This document shows positions 13,321 to 28,700 of a stretch of 64,000 nt of DNA, piece after piece. The notes below the pieces were generated by a model that saw nothing but the letters and a program-made list of their open reading frames with translations, searched no databases and had not been told where the DNA came from. A program made the translations under genes and the position numbers. Each line of letters starts with the position of its first letter. Position 1 is the stretch's first letter. Source of the stretch: Auanema rhodensis (lineage: Eukaryota > Nematoda > Chromadorea > Rhabditida > Rhabditidae). The stretch is from contig CAXKVF010000076.1 in the NCBI GenBank assembly GCA_964057225.1, positions 620,001 to 684,000 on the forward strand, written 5' to 3'.

Positions 13321-16300
13321 CCATGCACCAATATCAATAAAAATTTGTTTTTAGACTAATATGGACATGGGGAATCTAATTTTGAAAACCGCATCTCTTT
13401 ATCTTCCACGTGAAGCGAGTTACATACCAAGTGCACATCACGTGCACATTTAATTAGCATAAATTAAAGTTCACGTAAATTTCAAAGTCATGGTTACCAT
13501 GCACCAATATCAATAAAAATTTGTTTTTAGACTAATATGGACATGGGGAATCTAATGTTGAAAACCGCATCTCTTTATCTTTCACGTGAAGCGAGTTACA
13601 TACCAAGTGCACATCACGTGTACATTTAATTAGCATAAATTAAAGTTCACGTAAATTTCAAAGTCATGGTTACCATGAACCAATATCAATAAAAATTTGT
13701 TTTTAGACTAATATGGACATGGGGAATCAAATTTTGAAAACCGCATCTCTTTATCTTTCACGTGAAGCGAGTTACATACCAAGTGCACATCACGTGTACA
13801 TTTAATTAGCATAAATTAAAGTTCACGTAAATTTCAAAGTCATGGTTACCATGAACCAATATCAATAAAAATTTGTTTTTAGACTAATATGGACATGGGG
13901 AATCTAATTTTGAAAACCGCATCACTTTATCTTTCACGTGAAGCGAGTTACATACCAAGTGCACATCACGTGTACATTTAATTAGCATAAATTAAAGTTC
14001 ACGTAAATTTCAAAGTCATGGTTACCATGCACCAATATCAATAAAAATTTGTTTTTAGACTAATATGGACATGGGGAATCTAATGTTGAAAACCGCATCT
14101 TTTTATCTTTCACGTGAAGCGAGTTACATACCAAGTGCACATCACGTGTACATTTAATTAGCATAAATTAAAGTTCACGTAAATTTCAAAGTCATGGTTA
14201 CCATGAACCAATATCAATAAAAATTTGTTTTTAGACTAATATGGACATGGGGAATCTAATTTTGAAAACCGCATCTCTTTATCTTCCACGTGAAGCGAGT
14301 TACATACCAAGTGCACATCACGTGTACATTTAATTAGCATAAATTAAAGTTCACGTAAATTTCAAAGTCATGGTTACCATGAACCAATATCAATAAAAAT
14401 TTGTTTTTAGCCTAATATGGACATGGGGAATCAAATTTTGAAAACCGCATCTCTTTATCTTTCACGTGAAGCGAGTTACATACCAAGTGCACATCACGTG
14501 TACATTTAATTAGCATAAATTAAAGTTCACGTAAATTTCAAAGTCATGGTTACCATGAACCAATATCAATAAAAATCTGTTTTTAGACTAATATGGACAT
14601 GGGGAATCTGATTTTGAAAACCGCATAACTTTATCTTTCACGTGAAGCGAGTTACATACCAAGTGCACATCACGTGTACATTTAATTAGCATAAATTAAA
14701 GTTCACGTAAATTTCAAAGTCATGGTTACCATGCACCAATATCAATAAAAATTTGTTTTTAGACTAATATGGACATGGGGAATCTAATTTTGAAAACCGC
14801 ATCTCTTTATCTTTCACGTGAAGCGAGTTACATACCAAGTGCACATCACGTGTACATTTAATTAGCATAAATTAAAGTTCACGTAAATTTCAAAGTCATG
14901 GTTACCATGCACCAATATCAATAAAAATTTGTTTTTAGACTAATATGGACATGGGGAATCTAATTTTGAAAACCGCATCTCTTTATCTTCCACGTGAAGC
15001 GAGTTACATACCAAGTGCACATCACGTGTACATTTAATTAGCATAAATTAAAGTTCACGTAAATTTCAAAGTCATGGTTACCATGAACCAATATCAATAA
15101 AAATTTGTTTTTAGACTAATATGTACATGGGGAATCTAATTTTGAAAACCGCATCTCTTTATCTTTCACGTGAAGCGAGTTACATACCAAGTGCACATCA
15201 CGTGTACATTTAATTAGCATAAATTAAAGTTCACGTAAATTTCAAAGTCATGGTTACCATGCACCAATATCAATAAAAATTTGTTTTTAGACTAATATGG
15301 ACATGGGGAATCTAATGTTGAAAACCGCATCTTTTTATCTTTCACGTGAAGCGAGTTACATACCAAGTGCACATCACGTGTACATTTAATTAGCATAAAT
15401 TAAAGTTCACGTAAATTTCAAAGTCATGGTTACCATGCACCAATATCAATAAAAATTTGTTTTTAGACTAATATGGACATGGGGAATCTAATGTTGAAAA
15501 CCGCATCTCTTTATCTTCCACGTGAAGCGAGTTACATACCAAGTGCACATCACGTGTACATTTAATTAGCATAAATTAAAGTTCACGTAAATTTCAAAGT
15601 CATGGTTACCATGAACCAATATCAATAAAAATTTGTTTTTAGACTAATATGTACATGGGGAATCTAATTTTGAAAACCGCATCTCTTTATCTTTCACGTG
15701 AAGCGAGTTACATACCAAGTGCACATCACGTGTACATTTAATTAGCATAAATTAAAGTTCACGTAAATTTCAAAGTCATGGTTACCATGCACCAATATCA
15801 ATAAAAATTTGTTTTTAGACTAATATGGACATGGGGAATCTAATGTTGAAAACCGCATCTTTTTATCTTTCACGTGAAGCGAGTTACATACCAAGTGCAC
15901 ATCACGTGTACATTTAATTAGCATAAATTAAAGTTCACGTAAATTTCAAAGTCATGGTTACCATGCACCAATATCAATAAAAATTTGTTTTTAGACTAAT
16001 ATGGACATGGGGAATCTAATGTTGAAAACCGCATCTCTTTATCTTCCACGTGAAGCGAGTTACATACCAAGTGCACATCACGTGTACATTTAATTAGCAT
16101 AAATTAAAGTTCACGTAAATTTCAAAGTCATGGTTACCATGAACCAATATCAATAAAAATTTGTTTTTAGACTAATATGGACATGGGGAATCTAATTTTG
16201 AAAACCGCATCTCTTTATCTTCCACGTGAAGCGAGTTACATACCGAGTGCACATCACATGTACATTTAATTAGCATAAATTAAAGTTCACGTAAATTTCA

Positions 16301-17699
16301 AAGTCATGGTTACCATGAACCAATATCAATAAAAATTTGTTTTTAGACTAATATGGACATGGGGAATCAAATTTTGAAAACCGCATCTCTTTATCTTTCA
16401 CGTGAAGCGAGTTACATACCAAGTGCACATCACGTGTACATTTAATTAGCATAAATTAAAGTTCACGTAAATTTCAAAGTCATGGTTACCATGAACCAAT
16501 ATCAATAAAAATTTGTTTTTAGACTAATATGGACATGGGGAATCTAATGTTGAAAACCGCATCACTTTATCTTTCACGTGAAGCGAGTTACATACCAAGT
16601 GCACATCACGTGTACATTTAATTAGCATAAATTAAAGTTCACGTAAATTTCAAAGTCATGGTTACCATGAACCAATATCAATAAAAATTTGTTTTTAGAC
16701 TAATATGGACATGGGGAATCTAATGTTGAAAACCGCATCTTTTTATCTTTCACGTGAAGCGAGTTACATACCAAGTGCACATCACGTGTACATTTAATTA
16801 GCATAAATTAAAGTTCACGTAAATTTCAAAGTCATGGTTACCATGCACCAATATCAATAAAAATTTGTTTTTAGACTAATATGGACATGGGGAATCTAAT
16901 GTTGAAAACCGCATCTTTTTATCTTTCACGTGAAGCGAGGTACATACCAAGTGCACATCACGTGTACATTTAATTAGCATAAATTAAAGTTCACGTAAAT
17001 TTCAAAGTCATGGTTACCATGCACCAATATCAATAAAAATTTGTTTTTAGACTAATATGGACATGGGGAATCTAATTTTGAAAACCGCATCTCTTTATCT
17101 TCCACGTGAAGCGAGTTACATACCAAGTGCACATCACGTGTACATTTAATTAGCATAAATTAAAGTTCACGTAAATTTCAAAGTCATGGTTACCATGAAC
17201 CAATATCAATAAAAATTTGTTTTTAGACTAATATGTACATGGGGAATCTAATTTTGAAAACCGCATCTCTTTATCTTTCACGTGAAGCGAGTTACATACC
17301 AAGTGCACATCACGTGTACATTTAATTAGCATAAATTAAAGTTCACGTAAATTTCAAAGTCATGGTTACCATGCACCAATATCAATAAAAATTTGTTTTT
17401 AGACTAATATGGACATGGGGAATCTAATTTTGAAAACCGCATCTCTTTATCTTTCACGTGAAGCGAGTTACATACCAAGTGCACATCACGTGTACATTTA
17501 ATTAGCATAAATTAAAGTTCACGTAAATTTCAAAGTCATGGTTACCATGCACCAATATCAATAAAAATTTGTTTTTAGACTAATATGGACATGGGGAATC
17601 TAATTTTGAAAACCGCATCTCTTTATCTTCCACGTGAAGCGAGTTACATACCAAGTGCACATCACGTGTACATTTAATTAGCATAAATTAAAGTTCACG

Positions 17700-20600
17700 T
17701 AAATTTCAAAGTCATGGTTACCATGAACCAATATCAATAAAAATTTGTTTTTAGACTAATATGGACATGGGGAATCTAATGTTGAAAACCGCATCTTTTT
17801 ATCTTTCACGTGAAGCGAGTTACATACCAAGTGCACATCACGTGTACATTTAATTAGCATAAATTAAAGTTCACGTAAATTTCAAAGTCATGGTTACCAT
17901 GCACCAATATCAATAAAAATTTGTTTTTAGACTAATATGGACATGGGGAATCTAATTTTGAAAACCGCATCTCTTTATCTTCCACGTGAAGCGAGTTACA
18001 TACCAAGTGCACATCACGTGTACATTTAATTAGCATAAATTAAAGTTCACGTAAATTTCAAAGTCATGGTTACCATGAACCAATATCAATAAAAATTTGT
18101 TTTTAGACTAATATGGACATGGGGAATCTAATTTTGAAAACCGCATCTCTTTATCTTCCACGTGAAGCGAGTTACATACCGAGTGCACATCACATGTACA
18201 TTTAATTAGCATAAATTAAAGTTCACGTAAATTTCAAAGTCATGGTTACCATGAACCAATATCAATAAAAATTTGTTTTTAGACTAATATGGACATGGGG
18301 AATCAAATTTTGAAAACCGCATCTCTTTATCTTTCACGTGAAGCGAGTTACATACCAAGTGCACATCACGTGTACATTTAATTAGCATAAATTAAAGTTC
18401 ACGTAAATTTCAAAGTCATGGTTACCATGAACCAATATCAATAAAAATTTGTTTTTAGACTAATATGGACATGGGGAATCAAATTTTAAAAACCGCATCT
18501 CTTTATCTTTCACGTGAAGCGAGTTACATACCAAGTGCACATCACGTGTACATTTAATTAGCATAAATTAAAGTTCACGTAAATTTCAAAGTCATGGTTA
18601 CCATGCACCAATATCAATAAAAATTTGTTTTTAGACTAATATGGACATGGGGAATCTAATTTTGAAAACCGCATCACTTTATCTTTCACGTGAAGCGAGT
18701 TACATACCAAGTGCACATCACGTGTACATTTAATTAGCATAAATTAAAGTTCACGTAAATTTCAAAGTCATGGTTACCATGCACCAATATCAATAAAAAT
18801 TTGTTTTTAGACTAATATGGACATGGGGAATCTAATGTTGAAAACCGCATCTTTTTATCTTTCACGTGAAGCGAGGTACATACCAAGTGCACATCACGTG
18901 TACATTTAATTAGCATAAATTAAAGTTCACGTAAATTTCAAAGTCATGGTTACCATGCACCAGTATCAATAAAAATTTGTTTTTAGACTAATATGGACAT
19001 GGGGAATCTAATTTTGAAAACCGCATCTCTTTATCTTCCACGTGAAGCGAGTTACATACCAAGTGCACATCACGTGTACATTTAATTAGCATAAATTAAA
19101 GTTCACGTAAATTTCAAAGTCATGGTTACCATGAACCAATATCAATAAAAATTTGTTTTTAGACTAATATGTACATGGGGAATCTAATTTTGAAAACCGC
19201 ATCTCTTTATCTTTCACATGAAGCGAGTTACATACCAAGTGCACATCACGTGTACATTTAATTAGCATAAATTAAAGTTCACGTAAATTTCAAAGTCATG
19301 GTTACCATGCACCAATATCAATAAAAATTTGTTTTTAGACTAATATGGACATGGGGAATCTAATGTTGAAAACCGCATCTTTTTATCTTTCACGTGAAGC
19401 GAGTTACATACCAAGTGCACATCACGTGTACATTTAATTAGCATAAATTAAAGTTCACGTAAATTTCAAAGTCATGGTTACCATGCACCAATATCAATAA
19501 AAATTTGTTTTTAGACTAATATGGACATGGGGAATCTAATTTTGAAAACCGCATCTCTTTATCTTCCACGTGAAGCGAGTTACATACCAAGTGCACATCA
19601 CGTGTACATTTAATTAGCATAAATTAAAGTTCACGTAAATTTCAAAGTCATGGTTACCATGAACCAATATCAATAAAAATTTGTTTTTAGACTAATATGG
19701 ACATGGGGAATCTAATTTTGAAAACCGCATCTCTTTATCTTCCACGTGAAGCGAGTTACATACCGAGTGCACATCACGTGTACATTTAATTAGCATAAAT
19801 TAAAGTTCACGTAAATTTCAAAGTCATGGTTACCATGAACCAATATCAATAAAAATTTGTTTTTAGACTAATATGGACATGGGGAATCAAATTTTGAAAA
19901 CCGCATCTCTTTATCTTTCACGTGAAGCGAGTTACATACCAAGTGCACATCACGTGTACATTTAATTAGCATAAATTAAAGTTCACGTAAATTTCAAAGT
20001 CATGGTTACCATGAACCAATATCAATAAAAATTTGTTTTTAGACTAATATGGACATGGGGAATCTAATGTTGAAAACCGCATCACTTTATCTTTCACGTG
20101 AAGCGAGTTACATACCAAGTGCACATCACGTGTACATTTAATTAGCATAAATTAAAGTTCACGTAAATTTCAAAGTCATGGTTACCATGAACCAATATCA
20201 ATAAAAATTTGTTTTTAGACTAATATGGACATGGGGAATCAAATTTTAAAAACCGCATCTCTTTATCTTTCACGTGAAGCGAGTTACATACCAAGTGCAC
20301 ATCACGTGTACATTTAATTAGCATAAATTAAAGTTCACGTAAATTTCAAAGTCATGGTTACCATGCACCAATATCAATAAAAATTTGTTTTTAGACTAAT
20401 ATGGACATGGGGAATCTAATTTTGAAAACCGCATCACTTTATCTTTCACGTGAAGCGAGTTACATACCAAGTGCACATCACGTGTACATTTAATTAGCAT
20501 AAATTAAAGTTCACGTAAATTTCAAAGTCATGGTTACCATGCACCAATATCAATAAAAATTTGTTTTTAGACTAATATGGACATGGGGAATCTAATGTTG

Positions 20601-23600
20601 AAAACCGCATCTTTTTATCTTTCACGTGAAGCGAGGTACATACCAAGTGCACATCACGTGTACATTTAATTAGCATAAATTAAAGTTCACGTAAATTTCA
20701 AAGTCATGGTTACCATGCACCAATATCAATAAAAATTTGTTTTTAGACTAATATGGACATGGGGAATCTAATTTTGAAAACCGCATCTCTTTATCTTCCA
20801 CGTGAAGCGAGTTACATACCAAGTGCACATCACGTGTACATTTAATTAGCATAAATTAAAGTTCACGTAAATTTCAAAGTCATGGTTACCATGAACCAAT
20901 ATCAATAAAAATTTGTTTTTAGACTAATATGGACATGGGGAATCTAATTTTGAAAACCGCATCTCTTTATCTTCCACGTGAAGCGAGTTACATACCAAGT
21001 GCACATCACGTGTACATTTAATTAGCATAAATTAAAGTTCACGTAAATTTCAAAGTCATGGTTACCATGAACCAATATCAATAAAAATTTGTTTTTAGAC
21101 TAATATGGACATGGGGAATCAAATTTTGAAAACCGCATCTCTTTATCTTTCACGTGAAGCGAGTTACATACCAAGTGCACATCACGTGTACATTTAATTA
21201 GCATAAATTAAAGTTCACGTAAATTTCAAAGTCATGGTTACCATGAACCAATATCAATAAAAATCTGTTTTTAGACTAATATGGACATGGGGAATCTAAT
21301 TTTGAAAACCGCATCACTTTATCTTTCACGTGAAGCGAGTTACATACCAAGTGCACATCACGTGTACATTTAATTAGCATGAATTAAAGTTCACGTAAAT
21401 TTCAAAGTCATGGTTACCATGCACCAATATCAATAAAAATTTGTTTTTAGACTAATATGGACATGGGGAATCTAATTTTGAAAACCGCATCTCTTTATCT
21501 TTCACGTGAAGCGAGTTACATACCAAGTGCACATCACGTGTACATTTAATTAGCATAAATTAAAGTTCACGTAAATTTCAAAGTCATGGTTACCATGCAC
21601 CAATATCAATAAAAATTTGTTTTTAGACTAATATGGACATGGGGAATCTAATTTTGAAAACCGCATCTCTTTATCTTCCACGTGAAGCGAGTTACATACC
21701 AAGTGCACATCACGTGTACATTTAATTAGCATAAATTAAAGTTCACGTAAATTTCAAAGTCATGGTTACCATGAACCAATATCAATAAAAATTTGTTTTT
21801 AGACTAATATGTACATGGGGAATCTAATTTTGAAAACCGCATCTCTTTATCTTTCACGTGAAGCGAGTTACATACCAAGTGCACATCACGTGTACATTTA
21901 ATTAGCATAAATTAAAGTTCACGTAAATTTCAAAGTCATGGTTACCATGCACCAATATCAATAAAAATTTGTTTTTAGACTAATATGGACATGGGGAATC
22001 TAATGTTGAAAACCGCATCTTTTTATCTTTCACGTGAAGCGAGTTACATACCAAGTGCACATCACGTGTACATTTAATTAGCATAAATTAAAGTTCACGT
22101 AAATTTCAAAGTCATGGTTACCATGCACCAATATCAATAAAAATTTGTTTTTAGACTAATATGGACATGGGGAATCTAATTTTGAAAACCGCATCTCTTT
22201 ATCTTTCACGTGAAGCGAGTTACATACCAAGTGCACATCACGTGTACATTTAATTAGCATAAATTAAAGTTCACGTAAATTTCAAAGTCATGGTTACCAT
22301 GCACCAATATCAATAAAAATTTGTTTTTAGACTAATATGGACATGGGGAATCTAATTTTGAAAACCGCATCTCTTTATCTTCCACGTGAAGCGAGTTACA
22401 TACCAAGTGCACATCACGTGTACATTTAATTAGCATAAATTAAAGTTCACGTAAATTTCAAAGTCATGGTTACCATGAACCAATATCAATAAAAATTTGT
22501 TTTTAGACTAATATGGACATGGGGAATCAAATTTTGAAAACCGCATCTCTTTATCTTTCACGTGAAGCGAGTTACATACCAAGTGCACATCACGTGTACA
22601 TTTAATTAGCATAAATTAAAGTTCACGTAAATTTCAAAGTCATGGTTACCATGCACCAATATCAATAAAAATTTGTTTTTAGACTAATATGGACATGGGG
22701 AATCTAATTTTGAAAACCGCATCACTTTATCTTTCACGTGAAGCGAGTTACATACCAAGTGCACATCACGTGTACATTTAATTAGCATAAATTAAAGTTC
22801 ACGTAAATTTCAAAGTCATGGTTACCATGCACCAATATCAATAAAAATTTGTTTTTAGACTAATATGGACATGGGGAATCTAATGTTGAAAACCGCATCT
22901 TTTTATCTTTCACGTGAAGCGAGGTACATACCAAGTGCACATCACGTGTACATTTAATTAGCATAAATTAAAGTTCACGTAAATTTCAAAGTCATGGTTA
23001 CCATGAACCAATATCAATAAAAATTTGTTTTTAGACTAATATGGACATGGGGAATCAAATTTTGAAAACCGCATCTCTTTATCTTTCACGTGAAGCGAGT
23101 TACATACCAAGTGCACATCACGTGTACATTTAATTAGCATAAATTAAAGTTCACGTAAATTTCAAAGTCATGGTTACCATGAACCAATATCAATAAAAAT
23201 TTGTTTTTAGACTAATATGGACATGGGGAATCTAATTTTGAAAACCGCATCACTTTATCTTTCACGTGAAACGAGTTACATACCAAGTGCACATCACGTG
23301 TACATTTAATTAGCATAAATTAAAGTTCACGTAAATTTCAAAGTCATGGTTACCATGAACCAATATCAATAAAAATTTGTTTTTAGACTAATATGGACAT
23401 GGGGAATCAAATTTTGAAAACCGCATCTCTTTATCTTTCACGTGAAGCGAGTTACATACCAAGTGCACATCACGTGTACATTTAATTAGCATAAATTAAA
23501 GTTCACGTAAATTTCAAAGTCATGGTTACCATGCACCAATATCAATAAAAATTTGTTTTTAGACTAATATGGACATGGGGAATCTAATTTTGAAAACCGC

Positions 23601-25160
23601 ATCACTTTATCTTTCACGTGAAGCGAGTTACATACCAAGTGCACATCACGTGTACATTTAATTAGCATAAATTAAAGTTCACGTAAATTTCAAAGTCATG
23701 GTTACCATGCACCAATATCAATAAAAATTTGTTTTTAGACTAATATGGACATGGGGAATCTAATGTTGAAAACCGCATCTTTTTATCTTTCACGTGAAGC
23801 GAGGTACATACCAAGTGCACATCACGTGTACATTTAATTAGCATAAATTAAAGTTCACGTAAATTTCAAAGTCATGGTTACCATGCACCAATATCAATAA
23901 AAATTTGTTTTTAGACTAATATGGACATGGGGAATCTAATGTTGAAAACCGCATCTCTTTATCTTCCACGTGAAGCGAGTTACATACCAAGTGCACATCA
24001 CGTGTACATTTAATTAGCATAAATTAAAGTTCACGTAAATTTCAAAGTCATGGTTACCATGAACCAATATCAATAAAAATTTGTTTTTAGACTAATATGG
24101 ACATGGGGAATCTAATTTTGAAAACCGCATCTCTTTATCTTCCACGTGAAGCGAGTTACATACCAAGTGCACATCACGTGTACATTTAATTAGCATAAAT
24201 TAAAGTTCACGTAAATTTCAAAGTCATGGTTACCATGAACCAATATCAATAAAAATTTGTTTTTAGACTAATATGGACATGGGGAATCAAATTTTGAAAA
24301 CCGCATCTCTTTATCTTTCACGTGAAGCGAGTTACATACCAAGTGCACATCACGTGTACATTTAATTAGCATAAATTAAAGTTCACGTAAATTTCAAAGT
24401 CATGGTTACCATGAACCAATATCAATAAAAATCTGTTTTTAGACTAATATGGACATGGGGAATCTAATTTTGAAAACCGCATCACTTTATCTTTCACGTG
24501 AAGCGAGTTACATACCAAGTGCACATCACGTGTACATTTAATTAGCATAAATTAAAGTTCACGTAAATTTCAAAGTCATGGTTACCATGCACCAATATCA
24601 ATAAAAATTTGTTTTTAGACTAATATGGACATGGGGAATCTAATTTTGAAAACCGCATCTCTTTATCTTTCACGTGAAGCGAGTTACATACCAAGTGCAC
24701 ATCACGTGTACATTTAATTAGCATAAATTAATGTTCACGTAAATTTCAAAGTCATGGTTACCATGCACCAATATCAATAAAAATTTGTTTTTAGACTAAT
24801 ATGGACATGGGAAATCTAATTTTGAAAACCGCATCACTTTATCTTCCACGTGAAGCGAGTTACATACCAAGTGCACATCACGTGTACATTTAATTAGCAT
24901 AAATTAAAGTTCACGTAAATTTCAAAGTCATGGTTACCATGAACCAATATCAATAAAAATTTGTTTTTAGACTAATATGGACATGGGGAATCTAATTTTG
25001 AAAACCGCATCTCTTTATCTTCCACGTGAAGCGAGTTACATACCAAGTGCACATCACGTGTACATTTAATTAGCATAAATTAAAGTTCACGTAAATTTCA
25101 AAGTCATGGTTACCATGAACCAATATCAATAAAAATTTGTTTTTAGACTAATATGGACAT
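17700..25160 (+). repeat. Higher-order block, copy 1 of a ~7.5-8-kb near-tandem duplication
   Basis: Ordered rare variants match the block at 25.8-33.8 kb. At an offset of 8,096 bp: CCGAGTGC with CACATG (18,181 and 26,277). At 8,270 bp: AAATTTTAAA (18,481 and 26,751), GAGGTAC (18,873 and 27,143), CAGTATC (18,961 and 27,231), CATGAATT (21,381 and 29,651). At 8,622 bp: GAGGTAC (22,921 and 31,543; 23,801 and 32,423), TTAATGTTC (near 24,731 and 33,353), GGGAAATC (24,811 and 33,433). Limits are where variants stop matching and are good to about one or two monomers. Confidence 0.82.
22500..23940 (+). repeat. Five-monomer tandem duplication (880-bp step)
   Basis: The series TCAAATTTTG, CATCACTTT, then TCTAATGTTG with CATCTTTTT and GAGGTAC, is present twice. 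GAGGTAC lies at 22,921 and 23,801, 880 bp apart (5 x 176). The same arrangement occurs in the paired higher-order block (31,543 and 32,423), so the five-unit step predates the ~8-kb duplication. Confidence 0.75.
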
Positions 25161-25799
25161 GGGGAATCTAATTTTGAAAACCGCATCTCTTTATCTTTCA
25201 CGTGAAGCGAGTTACATACCAAGTGCACATCACGTGTACATTTAATTAGCATAAATTAAAGTTCACGTAAATTTCAAAGTCATGGTTACCATGCACCAAT
25301 ATCAATAAAAATTTGTTTTTAGACTAATATGGACATGGGGAATCTAATTTTGAAAACCGCATCTCTTTATCTTCCACGTGAAGCGAGTTACATACCAAGT
25401 GCACATCACGTGTACATTTAATTAGCATAAATTAAAGTTCACGTAAATTTCAAAGTCATGGTTACCATGAACCAATATCAATAAAAATTTGTTTTTAGAC
25501 TAATATGGACATGGGGAATCTAATTTTGAAAACCGCATCTCTTTATCTTCCACGTGAAGCGAGTTACATACCGAGTGCACATCACATGTACATTTAATTA
25601 GCATAAATTAAAGTTCACGTAAATTTCAAAGTCATGGTTACCATGAACCAATATCAATAAAAATTTGTTTTTAGACTAATATGGACATGGGGAATCTAAT
25701 TTTGAAAACCGCATCTCTTTATCTTCCACGTGAAGCGAGTTACATACCGAGTGCACATCACATGTACATTTAATTAGCATAAATTAAAGTTCACGTAAA

Positions 25800-28700
25800 T
25801 TTCAAAGTCATGGTTACCATGCACCAATATCAATAAAAATTTGTTTTTAGACTAATATGGACATGGGGAATCTAATGTTGAAAACCGCATCTTTTTATCT
25901 TTCACGTGAAGCGAGTTACATACCAAGTGCACATCACGTGTACATTTAATTAGCATAAATTAAAGTTCACGTAAATTTCAAAGTCATGGTTACCATGCAC
26001 CAATATCAATAAAAATTTGTTTTTAGACTAATATGGACATGGGGAATCTAATTTTGAAAACCGCATCTCTTTATCTTCCACGTGAAGCGAGTTACATACC
26101 AAGTGCACATCACGTGTACATTTAATTAGCATAAATTAAAGTTCACGTAAATTTCAAAGTCATGGTTACCATGAACCAATATCAATAAAAATTTGTTTTT
26201 AGACTAATATGGACATGGGGAATCTAATTTTGAAAACCGCATCTCTTTATCTTCCACGTGAAGCGAGTTACATACCGAGTGCACATCACATGTACATTTA
26301 ATTAGCATAAATTAAAGTTCATAAATTTCAAAGTCATGGTTACCATGAACCAATATCAATAAAAATTTGTTTTTAGACTAATATGGACATGGGGAATCAA
26401 ATTTTGAAAACCGCATCTCTTTATCTTTCACGTGAAGCGAGTTACATACCAAGTGCACATCACGTGTACATTTAATTAGCATAAATTAAAGTTCACGTAA
26501 ATTTCAAAGTCATGGTTACCATGAACCAATATCAATAAAAATTTGTTTTTAGACTAATATGGACATGGGGAATCTAATGTTGAAAACCGCATCACTTTAT
26601 CTTTCACGTGAAGCGAGTTACATACCAAGTGCACATCACGTGTACATTTAATTAGCATAAATTAAAGTTCACGTAAATTTCAAAGTCATGGTTACCATGA
26701 ACCAATATCAATAAAAATTTGTTTTTAGACTAATATGGACATGGGGAATCAAATTTTAAAAACCGCATCTCTTTATCTTTCACGTGAAGCGAGTTACATA
26801 CCAAGTGCACATCACGTGTACATTTAATTAGCATAAATTAAAGTTCACGTAAATTTCAAAGTCATGGTTACCATGCACCAATATCAATAAAAATTTGTTT
26901 TTAGACTAATATGGACATGGGGAATCTAATTTTGAAAACCGCATCACTTTATCTTTCACGTGAAGCGAGTTACATACCAAGTGCACATCACGTGTACATT
27001 TAATTAGCATAAATTAAAGTTCACGTAAATTTCAAAGTCATGGTTACCATGCACCAATATCAATAAAAATTTGTTTTTAGACTAATATGGACATGGGGAA
27101 TCTAATGTTGAAAACCGCATCTTTTTATCTTTCACGTGAAGCGAGGTACATACCAAGTGCACATCACGTGTACATTTAATTAGCATAAATTAAAGTTCAC
27201 GTAAATTTCAAAGTCATGGTTACCATGCACCAGTATCAATAAAAATTTGTTTTTAGACTAATATGGACATGGGGAATCTAATTTTGAAAACCGCATCTCT
27301 TTATCTTCCACGTGAAGCGAGTTACATACCAAGTGCACATCACGTGTACATTTAATTAGCATAAATTAAAGTTCACGTAAATTTCAAAGTCATGGTTACC
27401 ATGAACCAATATCAATAAAAATTTGTTTTTAGACTAATATGTACATGGGGAATCTAATTTTGAAAACCGCATCTCTTTATCTTTCACGTGAAGCGAGTTA
27501 CATACCAAGTGCACATCACGTGTACATTTAATTAGCATAAATTAAAGTTCACGTAAATTTCAAAGTCATGGTTACCATGCACCAATATCAATAAAAATTT
27601 GTTTTTAGACTAATATGGACATGGGGAATCTAATGTTGAAAACCGCATCTTTTTATCTTTCACGTGAAGCGAGTTACATACCAAGTGCACATCACGTGTA
27701 CATTTAATTAGCATAAATTAAAGTTCACGTAAATTTCAAAGTCATGGTTACCATGCACCAATATCAATAAAAATTTGTTTTTAGACTAATATGGACATGG
27801 GGAATCTAATTTTGAAAACCGCATCTCTTTATCTTCCACGTGAAGCGAGTTACATACCAAGTGCACATCACGTGTACATTTAATTAGCATAAATTAAAGT
27901 TCACGTAAATTTCAAAGTCATGGTTACCATGAACCAATATCAATAAAAATTTGTTTTTAGACTAATATGGACATGGGGAATCTAATTTTGAAAACCGCAT
28001 CTCTTTATCTTCCACGTGAAGCGAGTTACATACCGAGTGCACATCACGTGTACATTTAATTAGCATAAATTAAAGTTCACGTAAATTTCAAAGTCATGGT
28101 TACCATGAACCAATATCAATAAAAATTTGTTTTTAGACTAATATGGACATGGGGAATCAAATTTTGAAAACCGCATCTCTTTATCTTTCACGTGAAGCGA
28201 GTTACATACCAAGTGCACATCACGTGTACATTTAATTAGCATAAATTAAAGTTCACGTAAATTTCAAAGTCATGGTTACCATGAACCAATATCAATAAAA
28301 ATTTGTTTTTAGACTAATATGGACATGGGGAATCTAATGTTGAAAACCGCATCACTTTATCTTTCACGTGAAGCGAGTTACATACCAAGTGCACATCACG
28401 TGTACATTTAATTAGCATAAATTAAAGTTCACGTAAATTTCAAAGTCATGGTTACCATGAACCAATATCAATAAAAATTTGTTTTTAGACTAATATGGAC
28501 ATGGGGAATCAAATTTTAAAAACCGCATCTCTTTATCTTTCACGTGAAGCGAGTTACATACCAAGTGCACATCACGTGTACATTTAATTAGCATAAATTA
28601 AAGTTCACGTAAATTTCAAAGTCATGGTTACCATGCACCAATATCAATAAAAATTTGTTTTTAGACTAATATGGACATGGGGAATCTAATTTTGAAAACC